Assembly (NCBI GenBank): GCA_002840555.1
Contig: PHBJ01000015.1
Span: 168,446-232,445, forward strand
Source: Deltaproteobacteria bacterium HGW-Deltaproteobacteria-13
Lineage (GTDB): Bacteria; Desulfobacterota; Syntrophia; Syntrophales; Smithellaceae
Direction of reading: 5' to 3'
Length of the DNA stretch: 64,000 nucleotides
Shown: positions 25,861 through 34,338 of the stretch, piece by piece
Position numbering within the stretch: the stretch's first letter is position 1
Layout of the letters: each line of letters begins with the position of its first letter
The notes under the pieces: generated by a model
Seen by the model: only the letters and a program-made list of their open reading frames with translations
Told to the model about the DNA's origin: nothing
Databases searched by the model: none
Position numbers and translations under genes: made by a program

Positions 25861-25926
25861 ACATAACAAGATCAATCCACCCGATCGCAGCCCTCTGGGC
25901 TGCTCCGGCTCAGCTTTTCGTCAAAT
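25861..25926 (+). repeat. attC-like site 2 (enlarged apical hairpin)
   Basis: ACATAAC (25861-25867) and GTCAAAT (25920-25926, one mismatch to GTTRRRY) bound this 66-base repeat. It shares the CACCCGATCGC entry with other sites, but a 7-bp stem GCAGCCC/GGGCTGC with a TCT loop (25887-25903) replaces the short apex, before CTCCGGCT resumes. Confidence 0.6.
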
Positions 25927-25934
25927 GTGAATAA

Positions 25935-26249
25935 ATGAAAACGATACTATTAAAAATCATTCAATGGATATTAATTATATTTGTAATAAATGTGATTATG
26001 TCTGCGTTATGGGCTTCCGTTAAAGGATTTATCTTAGTAGATGCTTCAACCGCAATTATACTTGGCATACTAGTGGGGTGTATCTTGAACGCTACAATAT
26101 TCGTTCTAAATAAACATAAAAATACATTTAACATTTTATTAGTTCTTATTATGCTTGGAATGTCCTTCTGTTTACATTATTTATTAACAATGAAAATAAT
26201 GAGTACTACAATTAAGAATGCAAATAATTTGTGGTGGTATGTATTTTAA
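25935..26249 (+). CDS. Small hydrophobic membrane protein of unknown function
   Basis: The 104 residues form three or four membrane helices: about 5-27 (LLKIIQWILIIFVINVIMS), about 36-58, and about 65-87. No known family is recognised. It starts 8 bases after attC-like site 2 and ends 28 bases before site 3, with little Shine-Dalgarno sequence, as is usual for cassette genes. It is AT-rich. Small membrane proteins of this kind are frequent cargo of chromosomal integron cassettes; the function is unknown. Confidence 0.65.
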   Translation: MKTILLKIIQWILIIFVINVIMSALWASVKGFILVDASTAIILGILVGCILNATIFVLNKHKNTFNILLVLIMLGMSFCLHYLLTMKIMSTTIKNANNLWWYVF

Positions 26250-26277
26250 CCTTACCATAAGCATTAGTAAAAAATGC

Positions 26278-26331
26278 ATTTAACCAGGCGCTGCACCCGA
26301 TCGCTACGCTCCGGGTGGTTTTTCGTTAACG
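26278..26331 (+). repeat. attC-like site 3
   Basis: ATTTAAC (26278-26284, a full RYYYAAC match) and GTTAACG (26325-26331) bound this copy. Between them a 6-bp stem CACCCG/CGGGTG encloses the shared centre CGCTACGCTCCGG at 26302-26314. It shares AACCAGGC with site 1. Confidence 0.65.
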
Positions 26332-26347
26332 TGCAAAGGAGAAAAGT

Positions 26348-26737
26348 ATGGAAACTAAAGATCGCTATCAAAGAGGATGGGATAAACTCAAAGAAATTGA
26401 CGGAAAGGCTGGCGAGCGTGTCATAGAAAGCCTTAAGGATATTGCTCCGGATTTTGCGCGATTGTTGATTGAGTTTCCTTTCGGTGACATTTATTCTCGG
26501 CCAGGATTGGATCTGAAATCCAGAGAAATAGCTGTGGTTGCGGCTCTTACCGCATTAGGAAATGCTACCCCTCAATTAAAAGTTCATATTCACGGCGCTT
26601 TAAATGTTGGATGCACTGAGCAGGAAGTTGTGGAGGTAATAATGCAAATGGCTGTTTATGCCGGTTTTCCTGCGGCGCTTAATGGATTGTTTGCGGCCAA
26701 AGAAGTATTTGCTGAAAGAGACAAAGAAAAAAGCTAA
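26348..26737 (+). CDS. Carboxymuconolactone decarboxylase (CMD/AhpD-like) family protein
   Basis: The 129-residue product has the CMD fold signature: [18 protein letters not shown] (about 55-73), [20 protein letters not shown] (about 80-99) and [14 protein letters not shown] (about 104-117). It lacks a CxxC redox pair, so it resembles PcaC-type decarboxylases or the uncharacterised CMD group more than AhpD peroxidase partners. A good Shine-Dalgarno (AAAGGAG) precedes the ATG. The stop codon lies inside the inverse core of attC-like site 4, a common cassette arrangement. The substrate is unknown. Confidence 0.85.
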   Translation: METKDRYQRGWDKLKEIDGKAGERVIESLKDIAPDFARLLIEFPFGDIYSRPGLDLKSREIAVVAALTALGNATPQLKVHIHGALNVGCTEQEVVEVIMQMAVYAGFPAALNGLFAAKEVFAERDKEKS

Positions 26738-26786
26738 CAAAATAAATAAGCCGGTCGCTACGCTCCGGGTGACTTCGCCGTTGAGC
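26732..26786 (+). repeat. attC-like site 4
   Basis: AGCTAAC (26732-26738) overlaps the stop codon of the CMD gene, and GTTGAGC (26780-26786) is a perfect GTTRRRY core. The shared centre CGCTACGCTCCGG is at 26756-26768. With site 5 this is one of the best matches of the array to an attC. Confidence 0.72.
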
Positions 26787-26796
26787 ATCAATATAA

Positions 26797-26842
26797 TTGA
26801 CAAAACCATATCGATCATGATATCGTAGCACAAAATATATCG
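26797..26842 (+). promoter_or_regulatory. Promoter and candidate operator of the vapBC pair
   Basis: TTGACA (26797-26802), then 18 bases, then TATCGT (26821-26826) forms a good promoter about 30 bases before vapB. The palindrome ATCATGAT (26814-26821) lies between the two boxes. ATATCG occurs three times (26808, 26820, 26837), as expected for autoregulation by a VapB-VapC complex. Confidence 0.6.
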
Positions 26843-26856
26843 ATAGAGGTATCATC

Positions 26857-27063
26857 ATGCAATCAGTAATTGTGTCACCCAAATATCAAGTCGTTATACC
26901 TAAAACCGTCAGGGAGACATTGAAGCTTCATCCGGGCCAAAGAATGCAAATTGTTGAATATGCCGGTCGGATTGAACTTATACCGGAACGCGACATCAAA
27001 GAACTTCGTGGATTCCTCAAAGGCATCAACACCGAATTCAAACGGGAGAAAGACAGGATATGA
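26857..27063 (+). CDS. vapB: AbrB/SpoVT-type antitoxin (VapB-like)
   Basis: A 68-residue protein with an N-terminal swapped-hairpin AbrB domain (SPKYQVVIPKTVRETLKL, then GQRMQIVEYAGRIELIPE) and a basic, flexible C-terminal tail (about 47-68) that should wrap the toxin. It overlaps the toxin start by 4 bases (ATGA), the usual coupling in VapBC pairs. GAGGT lies just before the start. Its own promoter within the cassette means expression does not depend on an upstream promoter. Confidence 0.9.
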   Translation: MQSVIVSPKYQVVIPKTVRETLKLHPGQRMQIVEYAGRIELIPERDIKELRGFLKGINTEFKREKDRI

Positions 27064-27434
27064 ATATTGTAGATTCTTCCGGCTGGCTTGCATATTTTGC
27101 CGATGAGCCTAACGCGAAGCATTTCCTGGCCCCGCTGAGTGATTCGACTTTGCTTATTGTTCCAACGGTAACGATATACGAAGTTTTCAAGGTCATTGTG
27201 CGAGAGTCCAGTGAGAATGAAGCATTACAGGCGGTTGTTGCAATGCAAAAAGGCAGAGTTGTTGAGTTGAGTGCACCGTTGGCAATAGCAGCTTCAAGGC
27301 TGAGTCTGGAACACCAACTTCCAATGGCGGACAGCATCATTCTTGCAACAGCGCAAGAATTTAAGGCCATTATATGGACGCAGGATTCAGATTTTAAAAA
27401 TATAAACAAGGTAAAATACTTTCCCAAAAAATAA
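27060..27434 (+). CDS. vapC: PIN-domain toxin (VapC-like)
   Basis: The 124-residue PIN domain shows the acidic active-site residues in order: D5 (IVDSSGW), E41 (IYEVFK), D91 (MADSIIL) and D109 (TQDSDF). PIN toxins of this type cleave tRNA or rRNA and stop translation; the antitoxin gene overlaps its start by 4 bases. The stop codon is directly followed by attC-like site 5. Toxin-antitoxin cassettes of this kind are known to stabilise large chromosomal integron arrays by killing cells that lose them. Confidence 0.92.
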   Translation: MNIVDSSGWLAYFADEPNAKHFLAPLSDSTLLIVPTVTIYEVFKVIVRESSENEALQAVVAMQKGRVVELSAPLAIAASRLSLEHQLPMADSIILATAQEFKAIIWTQDSDFKNINKVKYFPKK

Positions 27435-27490
27435 AGCCAACAAGATCAACACAGACAATCACTACGCTCCGGCTGATTTTTTCGTTAGGC
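27435..27490 (+). repeat. attC-like site 5
   Basis: AGCCAAC (27435-27441) and GTTAGGC (27484-27490, perfect GTTRRRY) are near-complementary ends. The centre is CACTACGCTCCGG (27460-27472), one base different from the others. It starts right after the vapC stop codon. Confidence 0.75.
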
Positions 27491-27516
27491 GAAAGAGAAT
27501 ATAAGGAGGTGCTTGC

Positions 27517-28059
27517 ATGCGTATGTTGAATATCAGTAAAGCTTTTACGTTGATAGAGTCGGGGCCTGTCGTCCTTATCACAACAAATGATGGAAAGAAA
27601 AATAACATCATGACCATCTCATGGACAATGGTGGTGGACTTCACCCCGCAATTTGCCATCACTACCGGAGAGTGGAATTATTCCTTCGCTGCCCTTAGGA
27701 AAACAAAGGAGTGTGTTATTGCAATTCCCACGGTTGACATGCTTGATAAAGTCGTTGGCGTGGGAACATGTTCCGGTGCCGATACGGACAAATTTGAAAA
27801 GTTCATGCTGACCCCTGTGAAGGGAAAGCATGTCAAAGCGCCCCTGATAAAAGAATGTCTGGCGAATATCGAGTGCAAAGTTGTCGACATCGTCAAGGAA
27901 CACAATATCGTCGTGCTCGAAGGCGTTGCGGCGTACTTTGATAATTCACGAAAGGAGAAGCGAACGGTTCACGCAGTCGGCGATGGAACTTTCATCGTGG
28001 ATGGGCGCAAGCTGGACCGGAAGAAGATGATGGCCTCCAAACTCCCATCGGGCGCTTAG
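27517..28059 (+). CDS. Flavin reductase-like / flavoredoxin family protein
   Basis: The 180-residue protein fits the FMN-binding split-barrel flavin reductase-like family: PVVLITTNDGKKNNIMTISW near residues 17-36, ATTGEWNYSF-like FAITTGEWNYSFAALRKT near 46-63, ECVIAIPTVDMLDKVVGVGT near 65-84 and IVKEHNIVVLEGV near 125-137. Such flavoredoxins carry electrons or reduce flavin in anaerobes. A strong AAGGAGG is placed 7 bases before the ATG. It is the last plus-strand gene of the array. Its base composition is closer to the core genes than that of the TPM and small membrane genes. Confidence 0.88.
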   Translation: MRMLNISKAFTLIESGPVVLITTNDGKKNNIMTISWTMVVDFTPQFAITTGEWNYSFAALRKTKECVIAIPTVDMLDKVVGVGTCSGADTDKFEKFMLTPVKGKHVKAPLIKECLANIECKVVDIVKEHNIVVLEGVAAYFDNSRKEKRTVHAVGDGTFIVDGRKLDRKKMMASKLPSGA

Positions 28060-28110
28060 CGTTCATTGGCCAGCCGCGAGAGAGTCCCGGGATAACTTCG
28101 TGGTGTTAAA

Positions 28111-28872
28111 CTAAATCCGTTCTTCCAACTTTTTCCCGACATACAGACAGGCAATGCCGAAAGTGCGGGGATATATCTTCACCCCGGAGATACCGGTTTC
28201 CTGCATGAAGGCGGCAAATTGTTCCGGCGACGGAAAGTTCATGATGGAGTCGGCCAGATAATAATAAGCCGCTGCGTTCCTGGAAAATATTTTCGCCAGC
28301 AAGGGGAGCAAAAAGTTTAAATAAATATAATAGGCCAGTTTGAAAAAACGGTTTTGAATAAACGTCATTTCCAGAATCATGATCTGCCCCCCCGGCGCCG
28401 TAACCCGCAGCATTTCCCGCAGCGCGTCCGCCCTTTTGGGAATATTTCTGATTCCGAAAGCCATTGCGGTAACATCAAAAGCATTATCGCTAAAAGGAAG
28501 ATTCAAGGCATTCCCCTGAATAAAATTTATCCTGCCTAATAGGCCTTTTTTCTTTGCCTTTTGTTTTCCCGCCTGCACCATCGGTAAAACAAAATCAGCG
28601 GAGGTGACCGATATATTGGAGTGCTCAAGGCAGGCGCTGATTGATAAATCTCCCGTGCCGCAGGCAATATCCAGAAATCGGCCGGTTTTGAAATAAACCA
28701 TTTTTTTAACCGCGAAACGACGCCAGGCAACATCGCGCCGCAGACTCAAAAAGTGATTTAAAAAATCATACCGGCCGGTAATGGTCGAAAATATTTCTTT
28801 CACCATGCCGACACGTTGTTCTTCACTGATTTTTTTTACGGAAGGATATTTATTGTTTTTTGTTTTTTGCAT
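28111..28872 (-). CDS. ubiE: Demethylmenaquinone/ubiquinone methyltransferase UbiE/MenG
   Basis: The 253-residue protein has the class I SAM-binding motif FLDIACGTGDLSIS near residue 62-75 and the family signatures YDFLNHFLSLRRDVAWRR near 34-51 and GIRNIPKRADALREMLRV near 138-155. It methylates demethylmenaquinone to menaquinone (and the ubiquinone precursor where present). In this strict-anaerobe setting menaquinone is the likely product. It faces the cassette array tail-to-tail and lies downstream of a GC-rich inverted repeat. Confidence 0.93.
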   Translation of the reverse strand: MQKTKNNKYPSVKKISEEQRVGMVKEIFSTITGRYDFLNHFLSLRRDVAWRRFAVKKMVYFKTGRFLDIACGTGDLSISACLEHSNISVTSADFVLPMVQAGKQKAKKKGLLGRINFIQGNALNLPFSDNAFDVTAMAFGIRNIPKRADALREMLRVTAPGGQIMILEMTFIQNRFFKLAYYIYLNFLLPLLAKIFSRNAAAYYYLADSIMNFPSPEQFAAFMQETGISGVKIYPRTFGIACLYVGKKLEERI

Positions 28873-28940
28873 TTACAAGATTTTCCCTAAATGAGATCCC
28901 TTCTTGAAGATGAGACGCTTATCCTAAAAAACTTGAATAA

Positions 28941-29039
28941 GCGATCCCCCTCTTTCTTAAAGAGGGGCGAGGGGAGATTTTAAGGAATTTTCTCTCTTGA
29001 AAAATCCCCCTCAATTCCCCCTTTAAAAAAGGGGGAAGC
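28941..29039. repeat. Pair of inverted REP-like elements
   Basis: The second element (about 29001-29039: ATCCCCCTCAATTCCCCC then AAAAAAGGGGGA) is nearly the reverse complement of the first (about 28941-28983: GATCCCCCTCTTTCTTAAAG then GGGGCGAGGGGA). Each can fold alone, and the two can fold together. C5/G5-containing palindromic repeats of this form are scattered in many deltaproteobacterial genomes. It lies between ubiE and hisD. Confidence 0.65.
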
Positions 29040-29086
29040 AAAGAACCGGCACATACCATCGGATAAAATATTCAATGATATTTTTA

Positions 29087-30376
29087 TTATTTTTTGCCGC
29101 GGATAAGAACCGAATTGGCATGAGCATCAAGTCCTTCCCTTTGAGCAAAGTGAGCCGTCTGTTTGCTCACTTTTTTAAATGCGGACAACGAAAAGGAAAG
29201 AACGCTCATGCGTTTATAGAAATCATAAACACCCAGCGGAGATGAAAAACGAGCTGTGCCTGCCGTGGGTAAAATATGGTTTGTGCCGGCCAGATAATCA
29301 CCCAGGGCCTCCGGTGTAAATGAACCCAGAAAAACCGACCCGGCATTTCTGACCTTCCCTAAAATCTTCGTGGGATTTTTTACCATTAATTCTAAATGTT
29401 CGGGCGCGAAGAGATTGGCGATATCCAGAGCTTCATCAATGCTTTCCGTAATAATAATCGCGCCGTATTTGGCAAGCGATTGTTCTATGATTGTTTTACG
29501 GGATAAAGTTTTTATTTGCTGATCAATTTCCCGCGATACCTCGTTGGCAAAACTTTCAGACGTCGTCAAAAGAACGGCCGCCGCCATTTCATCGTGTTCA
29601 AGTTGAGCCAAAAGATCTGCCGCCGCAAAAGAAGCCTTTGCCGTTTTATCGGCAATGACGACGACTTCACTGGGTCCAGCAATCATATCTATATCCACTT
29701 GGCCGAAAACCAATTTCTTCGCCGCGGCGACATAAGCATTTCCCGGTCCCACTATTTTATCCACCTGGGGTATCGTTTGCGTTCCGTAAGCCAGCGCCGC
29801 TATCGCCTGCGCCCCGCCAATTTTGAATATGCGTTTCACACCGCTGACCTCGGCCGCCGCCGCCATAAGAGGATTCAGAAGACCTTCCCTGACCGGACTG
29901 ACTAAAACAATTTCTTTTACTCCGGCAATGCGCGCCGGAATTGCCGCCATCAGCAATGTTGAAGGATAGGTGGCCTTGCCTCCGGGAGCATAAATGCCGA
30001 CGCGCTGCAAGGGTAAAATACGCTGACCCAATTCCACGCCGCTTTCCTTTTTCACCATATAGCCCTTCGCGACCTGATGACGGTGATAATCTTCGATCCG
30101 CCGCGCCGCCAGTTTTATGACTTTGAGATCCTCCGGTTTTACCTGTGCGAGCGCTTTTTTCTTTTCCGCTAACGATACTTCGACGGTTTCCGCGGTTAAG
30201 GCATGGCCGTCAAATTTGGACGTATAGGCAAACAGCGCCTCATCACCTTTGGCGGCAACGTCGCTTACAATTTTAGCCACGGAGGATAAAAGCCCGGGCG
30301 AATGGGCGCCGCCCCTAAGACGCAAGTCACGGAAAAAATCTTTAAACTCAGCAGCGTTGGATTTAATGATTTTCAT
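29087..30376 (-). CDS. hisD: Histidinol dehydrogenase
   Basis: The 429-residue enzyme catalyses the two NAD-dependent oxidations of histidinol to histidine. Signatures are VGIYAPGGKATYPSTLLMAA near residue 125, GPGNAYVAAAKKLVFGQVDIDMIAGPSEVVV near 215-245 in overlapping pieces, LEHDEMAAAVLLTT near 265 and FAPEHLEL near 325. The Zn-binding Gln/His residues of the QLEHDE segment are present. It is the only his gene in the window and lies 4 bases after murA, a pairing common in deltaproteobacteria. Confidence 0.96.
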   Translation of the reverse strand: MKIIKSNAAEFKDFFRDLRLRGGAHSPGLLSSVAKIVSDVAAKGDEALFAYTSKFDGHALTAETVEVSLAEKKKALAQVKPEDLKVIKLAARRIEDYHRHQVAKGYMVKKESGVELGQRILPLQRVGIYAPGGKATYPSTLLMAAIPARIAGVKEIVLVSPVREGLLNPLMAAAAEVSGVKRIFKIGGAQAIAALAYGTQTIPQVDKIVGPGNAYVAAAKKLVFGQVDIDMIAGPSEVVVIADKTAKASFAAADLLAQLEHDEMAAAVLLTTSESFANEVSREIDQQIKTLSRKTIIEQSLAKYGAIIITESIDEALDIANLFAPEHLELMVKNPTKILGKVRNAGSVFLGSFTPEALGDYLAGTNHILPTAGTARFSSPLGVYDFYKRMSVLSFSLSAFKKVSKQTAHFAQREGLDAHANSVLIRGKK

Positions 30377-30380
30377 TATA

Positions 30381-31628
30381 TTATTTCACCCTTTTTATAT
30401 CCGCTCCGAGGGCGGAAAATTTCTTTTCTATGGTCTCATAACCGCGATCAATATGATAGACACGGGAAATTTCCGTTGTGCCTTCGGCCACCAGCGCCGC
30501 CAGAACAAGGGAGGCTGAAGCCCGTAAATCCGTCGCCATTGTTTGCGCGCCATGCAGTTTGGGCACACCCCGGACAATCGCATTGCCGCCCTGAATAACA
30601 ATATCGGCGCCCATACGCAGCAATTCACTGACGTGCATAAAACGGTTTTCAAAAACCGTTTCGGAAATTACGCTCAACCCGCCGCCGATGGCCATATAGG
30701 CCATGATCTGCGCCTGCAAATCCGTCGGGAATCCCGGATAGGGAAGCGTCTTGACATCAACACTGGTAATTTTTTTTCCGGCGGATACTTTCAGGCCGTT
30801 TTTTATCGGCGTTATCTTCATGCCCGTATCCCGCAATTTGTTGATCAATGATTCCAGATGTTGGGGATTGCAGCCGATGATATTTATTTCACCGCGCGTC
30901 ATACCGGCGGCGATCATGAAGGTTCCTGCTTCGATCCGGTCAGGAATAATTGAAGCTTCCGCAGGTTTGAGAGATGTGACACCGGTAATCGTGATGACAT
31001 CCGTTCCCGCGCCGCTGATTTTAGCTCCCATACCTTTTAAAACTTCCGCCAGGTTGACCACTTCGGGCTCACGCGCGGCATTGTTCAGAACCGTGGTGCC
31101 GTGGGCAAGAGTCGCCGCCATCATGATATTTTCAGTGCCGGTGACCGTCTGCAGATCAAAATAAATATCCGCGCCTTTTAATTTTTTGGCCCTGGCTTCA
31201 ATGTATCCGCTGTTGAGTTCGACATGAGCGCCCATATCTTCCAACGCTTTGAGGTGAAGATTAACCGGCCGCGCGCCGATAGCGCAACCGCCGGGAAGGG
31301 AAACCCGGGCCACGCCCATCCGGGCCACAAGCGGCCCCAGGACCAGGATGGAAGCACGCATGGTTTTGACTAAATCATAGGGCGCATCGCAATGGGTGAT
31401 TTTATCGGCATTGATCCGACAGGTTTCATCGCCGTCAATTTGCACGCCCATATTTATCAAAAGTTTTTTTATCGTCTTAATATCAACGAGATCGGGAATA
31501 TTATGGAATGTATTTGTCCCCTCAGTTAAGAGCGCCGATGCCATCACCGGCAGAGCGGCATTTTTTGCCCCGCTGATCCGAACATCCCCGTAAAGCGGTT
31601 TCCCGCCTTCAATAACTATTTTATCCAC
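30381..31628 (-). CDS. murA: UDP-N-acetylglucosamine 1-carboxyvinyltransferase MurA
   Basis: The 415-residue enzyme commits UDP-GlcNAc to peptidoglycan by adding enolpyruvate. The active-site loop reads [18 protein letters not shown] near residues 110-128, with the catalytic Cys in place, so it should be the fosfomycin-sensitive form. The start motif [20 protein letters not shown] and the end region are normal. It overlaps prmC by 8 bases and precedes hisD by 4. Confidence 0.97.
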   Translation of the reverse strand: MDKIVIEGGKPLYGDVRISGAKNAALPVMASALLTEGTNTFHNIPDLVDIKTIKKLLINMGVQIDGDETCRINADKITHCDAPYDLVKTMRASILVLGPLVARMGVARVSLPGGCAIGARPVNLHLKALEDMGAHVELNSGYIEARAKKLKGADIYFDLQTVTGTENIMMAATLAHGTTVLNNAAREPEVVNLAEVLKGMGAKISGAGTDVITITGVTSLKPAEASIIPDRIEAGTFMIAAGMTRGEINIIGCNPQHLESLINKLRDTGMKITPIKNGLKVSAGKKITSVDVKTLPYPGFPTDLQAQIMAYMAIGGGLSVISETVFENRFMHVSELLRMGADIVIQGGNAIVRGVPKLHGAQTMATDLRASASLVLAALVAEGTTEISRVYHIDRGYETIEKKFSALGADIKRVK

Positions 31629-32481
31629 TTACTTTTCTCCTTGCTCTGATGACACGCGGCAGGCCTGCGTAATCACGCCGCATTTCAATATGATCATAAA
31701 AGCCGGAAGCTTCCATGATCCGGCAAACGTCCTTTTCCTGTCTAGCGCCAATTTCCAACAAAAGCCAACCATTTTTTTCTAAATGGCATTGTGCCTGATA
31801 TATCAATTTTTCGTAAAATTCCAGGCCGCTTTCACCGGCAAACAGCGCTTCGCGCGGCTCAAATGATCTTACGCCATCCGACAGTTCTTGATATTCCTGT
31901 GCCCCTATATAGGGCGGATTGGAAGCTATGATATCAAAAACACCTTCCACCGGTTCAAATAAATCTCCCTGCCTAAAATCAATTTGATTTTGCAGCCCGA
32001 GACTTTCAGCATTCCGGCGGGCAACATTCAGCGCGGCGAAGGATATATCGGTAGCCGTTATGGAGGCGTGAGGTATTTCACTGGCGACGGCAATGGCTAT
32101 CGCGCCGCTTCCCGTGCCTATTTCTAAAATTTTAATCCGGGCGGCGTCGGATTTTTTCGCAATTTGAAGCATCTCTTCGACAATGACTTCCGTATCCGGA
32201 CGCGGGATCAAAACATCGTTGCTTACCTCCAGTGTAAAGGTCCAGAATGCCTTGCGCCCTGTAATATAGGCGACCGGCTCCCATCGCAATCTTCTACTGA
32301 TGAGTTTATCAAACGCGGCCCGTTGCGCCGGGTCTAATCGCCTCTCCGGATTTTTAAGAAATTCGAGGCGGTCACACCCAAGACAAAAAGCCAGAAGAAC
32401 TTCCGCGTCCAGCCGGGCGGATGGAATCTGCGCCGCTTCGAGGGCTTTTGTTGACTCATTGAGAATGTCGCGAACAATCAT
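31621..32481 (-). CDS. prmC: Peptide chain release factor N5-glutamine methyltransferase PrmC
   Basis: From the ATG at 32481 the product has 286 residues, normal for PrmC: an N-terminal helical domain, SAM motif [17 protein letters not shown] and the catalytic NPPY motif in [13 protein letters not shown]. It methylates the Gln of the GGQ motif in release factors, matching prfA upstream. A longer frame to 32556 adds 25 hydrophobic residues unlike the family. prfA-prmC-murA is a common order; here a plus-strand gene is inserted between prfA and prmC. Confidence 0.94.
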   Translation of the reverse strand: MIVRDILNESTKALEAAQIPSARLDAEVLLAFCLGCDRLEFLKNPERRLDPAQRAAFDKLISRRLRWEPVAYITGRKAFWTFTLEVSNDVLIPRPDTEVIVEEMLQIAKKSDAARIKILEIGTGSGAIAIAVASEIPHASITATDISFAALNVARRNAESLGLQNQIDFRQGDLFEPVEGVFDIIASNPPYIGAQEYQELSDGVRSFEPREALFAGESGLEFYEKLIYQAQCHLEKNGWLLLEIGARQEKDVCRIMEASGFYDHIEMRRDYAGLPRVIRARRKVSG

Positions 32482-32649
32482 GGCGTAGCTTCCTGCAGGA
32501 ATTAATGGAACGATATAAAGATGCTTGAAAATAAAATGTTGCAAAAAAAATGTCAAGTGTTTATAAATTTAAACCATTAATATTTTAAAAGAATTGACGT
32601 GAAGGCCCAGCGGGAAGTTTTAGAACAAGTTTTGGTGGAGGATATCATT

Positions 32650-33162
32650 ATGAGACCAGGCGCAAGTCTCATGGAACGATTTAATGGCTGGTTTGTTGAG
32701 CCCATTGAAAAGCTGAAAGAACTGCCGGAAGGCGATGGCGGTTTTTTGGCTCTGTCCGCCGCGCTTTTTCTCTGCGAAAGGTATTACCGAGCCGCGACAG
32801 ATACCCTTCACATGGGAAGAGACAATGAAAAATTTAAGATTGAAGCGGCGAAAGATTTCGGGCTTAGCCTGGATGATTTTAAGTGCTTCTGGATGGTCTA
32901 TCGAAACGGGACTCAGCATCAGGGAATACCCCAAAAATACGTTGATCGACACAAAATGAAATACACCTGGCAAATTTGTGAAGACTTTGATGCGATTCCC
33001 GAAATTTACAAAATTAACGCTTACAGGCGGGAAATCAGATTAAACGTCTGGAAATTCGCCGATTTTATCATCGAGAAATTCAGGACGAATCCGGAAGTCT
33101 TTCAAAAAGCTATCTCACACACCTTCCCCGAGGTGAAGGACATAGGCAGTGATGAATCATGA
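32650..33162 (+). CDS. Unknown protein inserted between prmC and prfA
   Basis: The 170-residue product starts at the ATG at 32650, which has a strong Shine-Dalgarno (GGTGGAGG) 8 bases upstream. A GTG at 32599 would add 17 residues and lacks such a site. It is soluble and largely helical, rich in aromatic and charged residues (FKCFWMVYRNGTQHQGIPQK near residues 75-94), with a conserved-looking HxG element. No family is recognised. It points against its neighbours, so it is probably a recent insertion. Confidence 0.7.
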   Translation: MRPGASLMERFNGWFVEPIEKLKELPEGDGGFLALSAALFLCERYYRAATDTLHMGRDNEKFKIEAAKDFGLSLDDFKCFWMVYRNGTQHQGIPQKYVDRHKMKYTWQICEDFDAIPEIYKINAYRREIRLNVWKFADFIIEKFRTNPEVFQKAISHTFPEVKDIGSDES

Positions 33163-33270
33163 TTTTCATTCCTGACGGCAGGGCCTCAAAATAATTTCGG
33201 CAACATCGTCACGACCGGATTTCTTCACCGTATTCCGCACAAAAATCTTTTCTTCGCGTCATTATCCGGC

Positions 33271-34338
33271 CTATTTCAATAATTCGGCCTGGTGGTGCGA
33301 TGATAACGCGTCCAGCATTGCGCTGATGTTGCCGTTGATGAAACTATCGAGGTCGTAGCGGGTCAGATTGATGCGATGATCGGTGATGCGACCCTGCGGA
33401 AAGTTGTAGGTGCGGATGCGCTCGGAGCGGTCGCCGGTGCCGACCTGATTTTTGCGGGACTGCGCCTGCTCGGCATTCTGCCTCTGCACCTCGGCATCCA
33501 AGAGCCTCGCCCGCAGTACCTTCATGGCCTTGTTCTTGTTTTTGAGCTGGGATTTTTCATCCTGACAGGTCACAACAAGTCCTGTGGGCAAGTGAGTAAT
33601 GCGCACAGCGGAATCTGTTGTGTTGACGCTCTGTCCGCCGTGGCCGGTGGAACGATAAACGTCAACGCGTAATTCGTTGGGGTCAATCGTGATTTCCACA
33701 TCTTCCGCCTCCGGCATAATGGCCACCGTCACGGCCGAGGTGTGAATACGTCCCTGCGCTTCGGTCACAGGAACACGCTGGACGCGATGAACACCGCTTT
33801 CATATTTCAGGCGGCTGTAAGCCCCTTTTCCATCGATTTGCGCGATAATTTCTTTAAAGCCGCCGACACCGCCGGAGGGCGAACTGCTGACCACTTCCAC
33901 CCGCCATCCCTGGGATTCCGCGTAGCGGGCATACATCCGGAATAAATCGCCGGCAAAAAGCCCGGCTTCATCGCCGCCGGTACCGGCACGGATTTCCAGA
34001 AAAACGTTTTTGTCGTCGTTCGGATCTTTGGGCAGCAGTAAAACCCTGATTTTTTCTTCCAGGTCAATCTTTTCCTGCTGCAATTGCGGCATTTCTTCCT
34101 TGACCATTGCCTGCAATTCTTCGTCATTTTCCTGCAGCAATCCTGAATATTCATCAAGACGGGCTTTGATTTTCTCATACTGGCGGATGGTTTCCACCAA
34201 TGGCGTCAGATCCGCATGTTCTTTGGCGAATTTCTGATACATGCCCTGTTTGGAAACCACCTGTGGATCGCTCAGCTGTCCTTCCAGTTCCCTGTACCGT
34301 ATTTCAATGTCGCGAAGTTTATCGAGTATAATATCCAT
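33271..34338 (-). CDS. prfA: Peptide chain release factor 1
   Basis: The 355-residue protein has the RF1 features: the GGQ motif in [17 protein letters not shown] near residue 230, which triggers peptidyl-tRNA hydrolysis, and the stop-codon-reading region before it. The PxT-type anticodon motif assignment (RF1 for UAA/UAG) follows from overall length and the [17 protein letters not shown] segment. It lies downstream of rpmE with a 280-base gap that holds no gene I can see. Confidence 0.97.
   Translation of the reverse strand: MDIILDKLRDIEIRYRELEGQLSDPQVVSKQGMYQKFAKEHADLTPLVETIRQYEKIKARLDEYSGLLQENDEELQAMVKEEMPQLQQEKIDLEEKIRVLLLPKDPNDDKNVFLEIRAGTGGDEAGLFAGDLFRMYARYAESQGWRVEVVSSSPSGGVGGFKEIIAQIDGKGAYSRLKYESGVHRVQRVPVTEAQGRIHTSAVTVAIMPEAEDVEITIDPNELRVDVYRSTGHGGQSVNTTDSAVRITHLPTGLVVTCQDEKSQLKNKNKAMKVLRARLLDAEVQRQNAEQAQSRKNQVGTGDRSERIRTYNFPQGRITDHRINLTRYDLDSFINGNISAMLDALSSHHQAELLK

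Noticed and set aside
25227..27490. CRISPR array
   Set aside because: The repeats are 400-700 bases apart, diverge from each other and enclose coding genes, so they do not fit CRISPR repeats and spacers.
28056..28111. A sixth attC-like site after the flavoredoxin gene, ending GTTAAAC at 28105-28111
   Set aside because: The core matches GTTRRRY, but there is no inverse core and the shared centre is missing; it may be a decayed site and is too weak to list.
21074..28111. Genomic island inserted at the tRNA-Gly gene
   Set aside because: The accessory genes lie at the 5' side of the tRNA, not its 3' end, and no integrase or repeated tRNA 3' end was seen.
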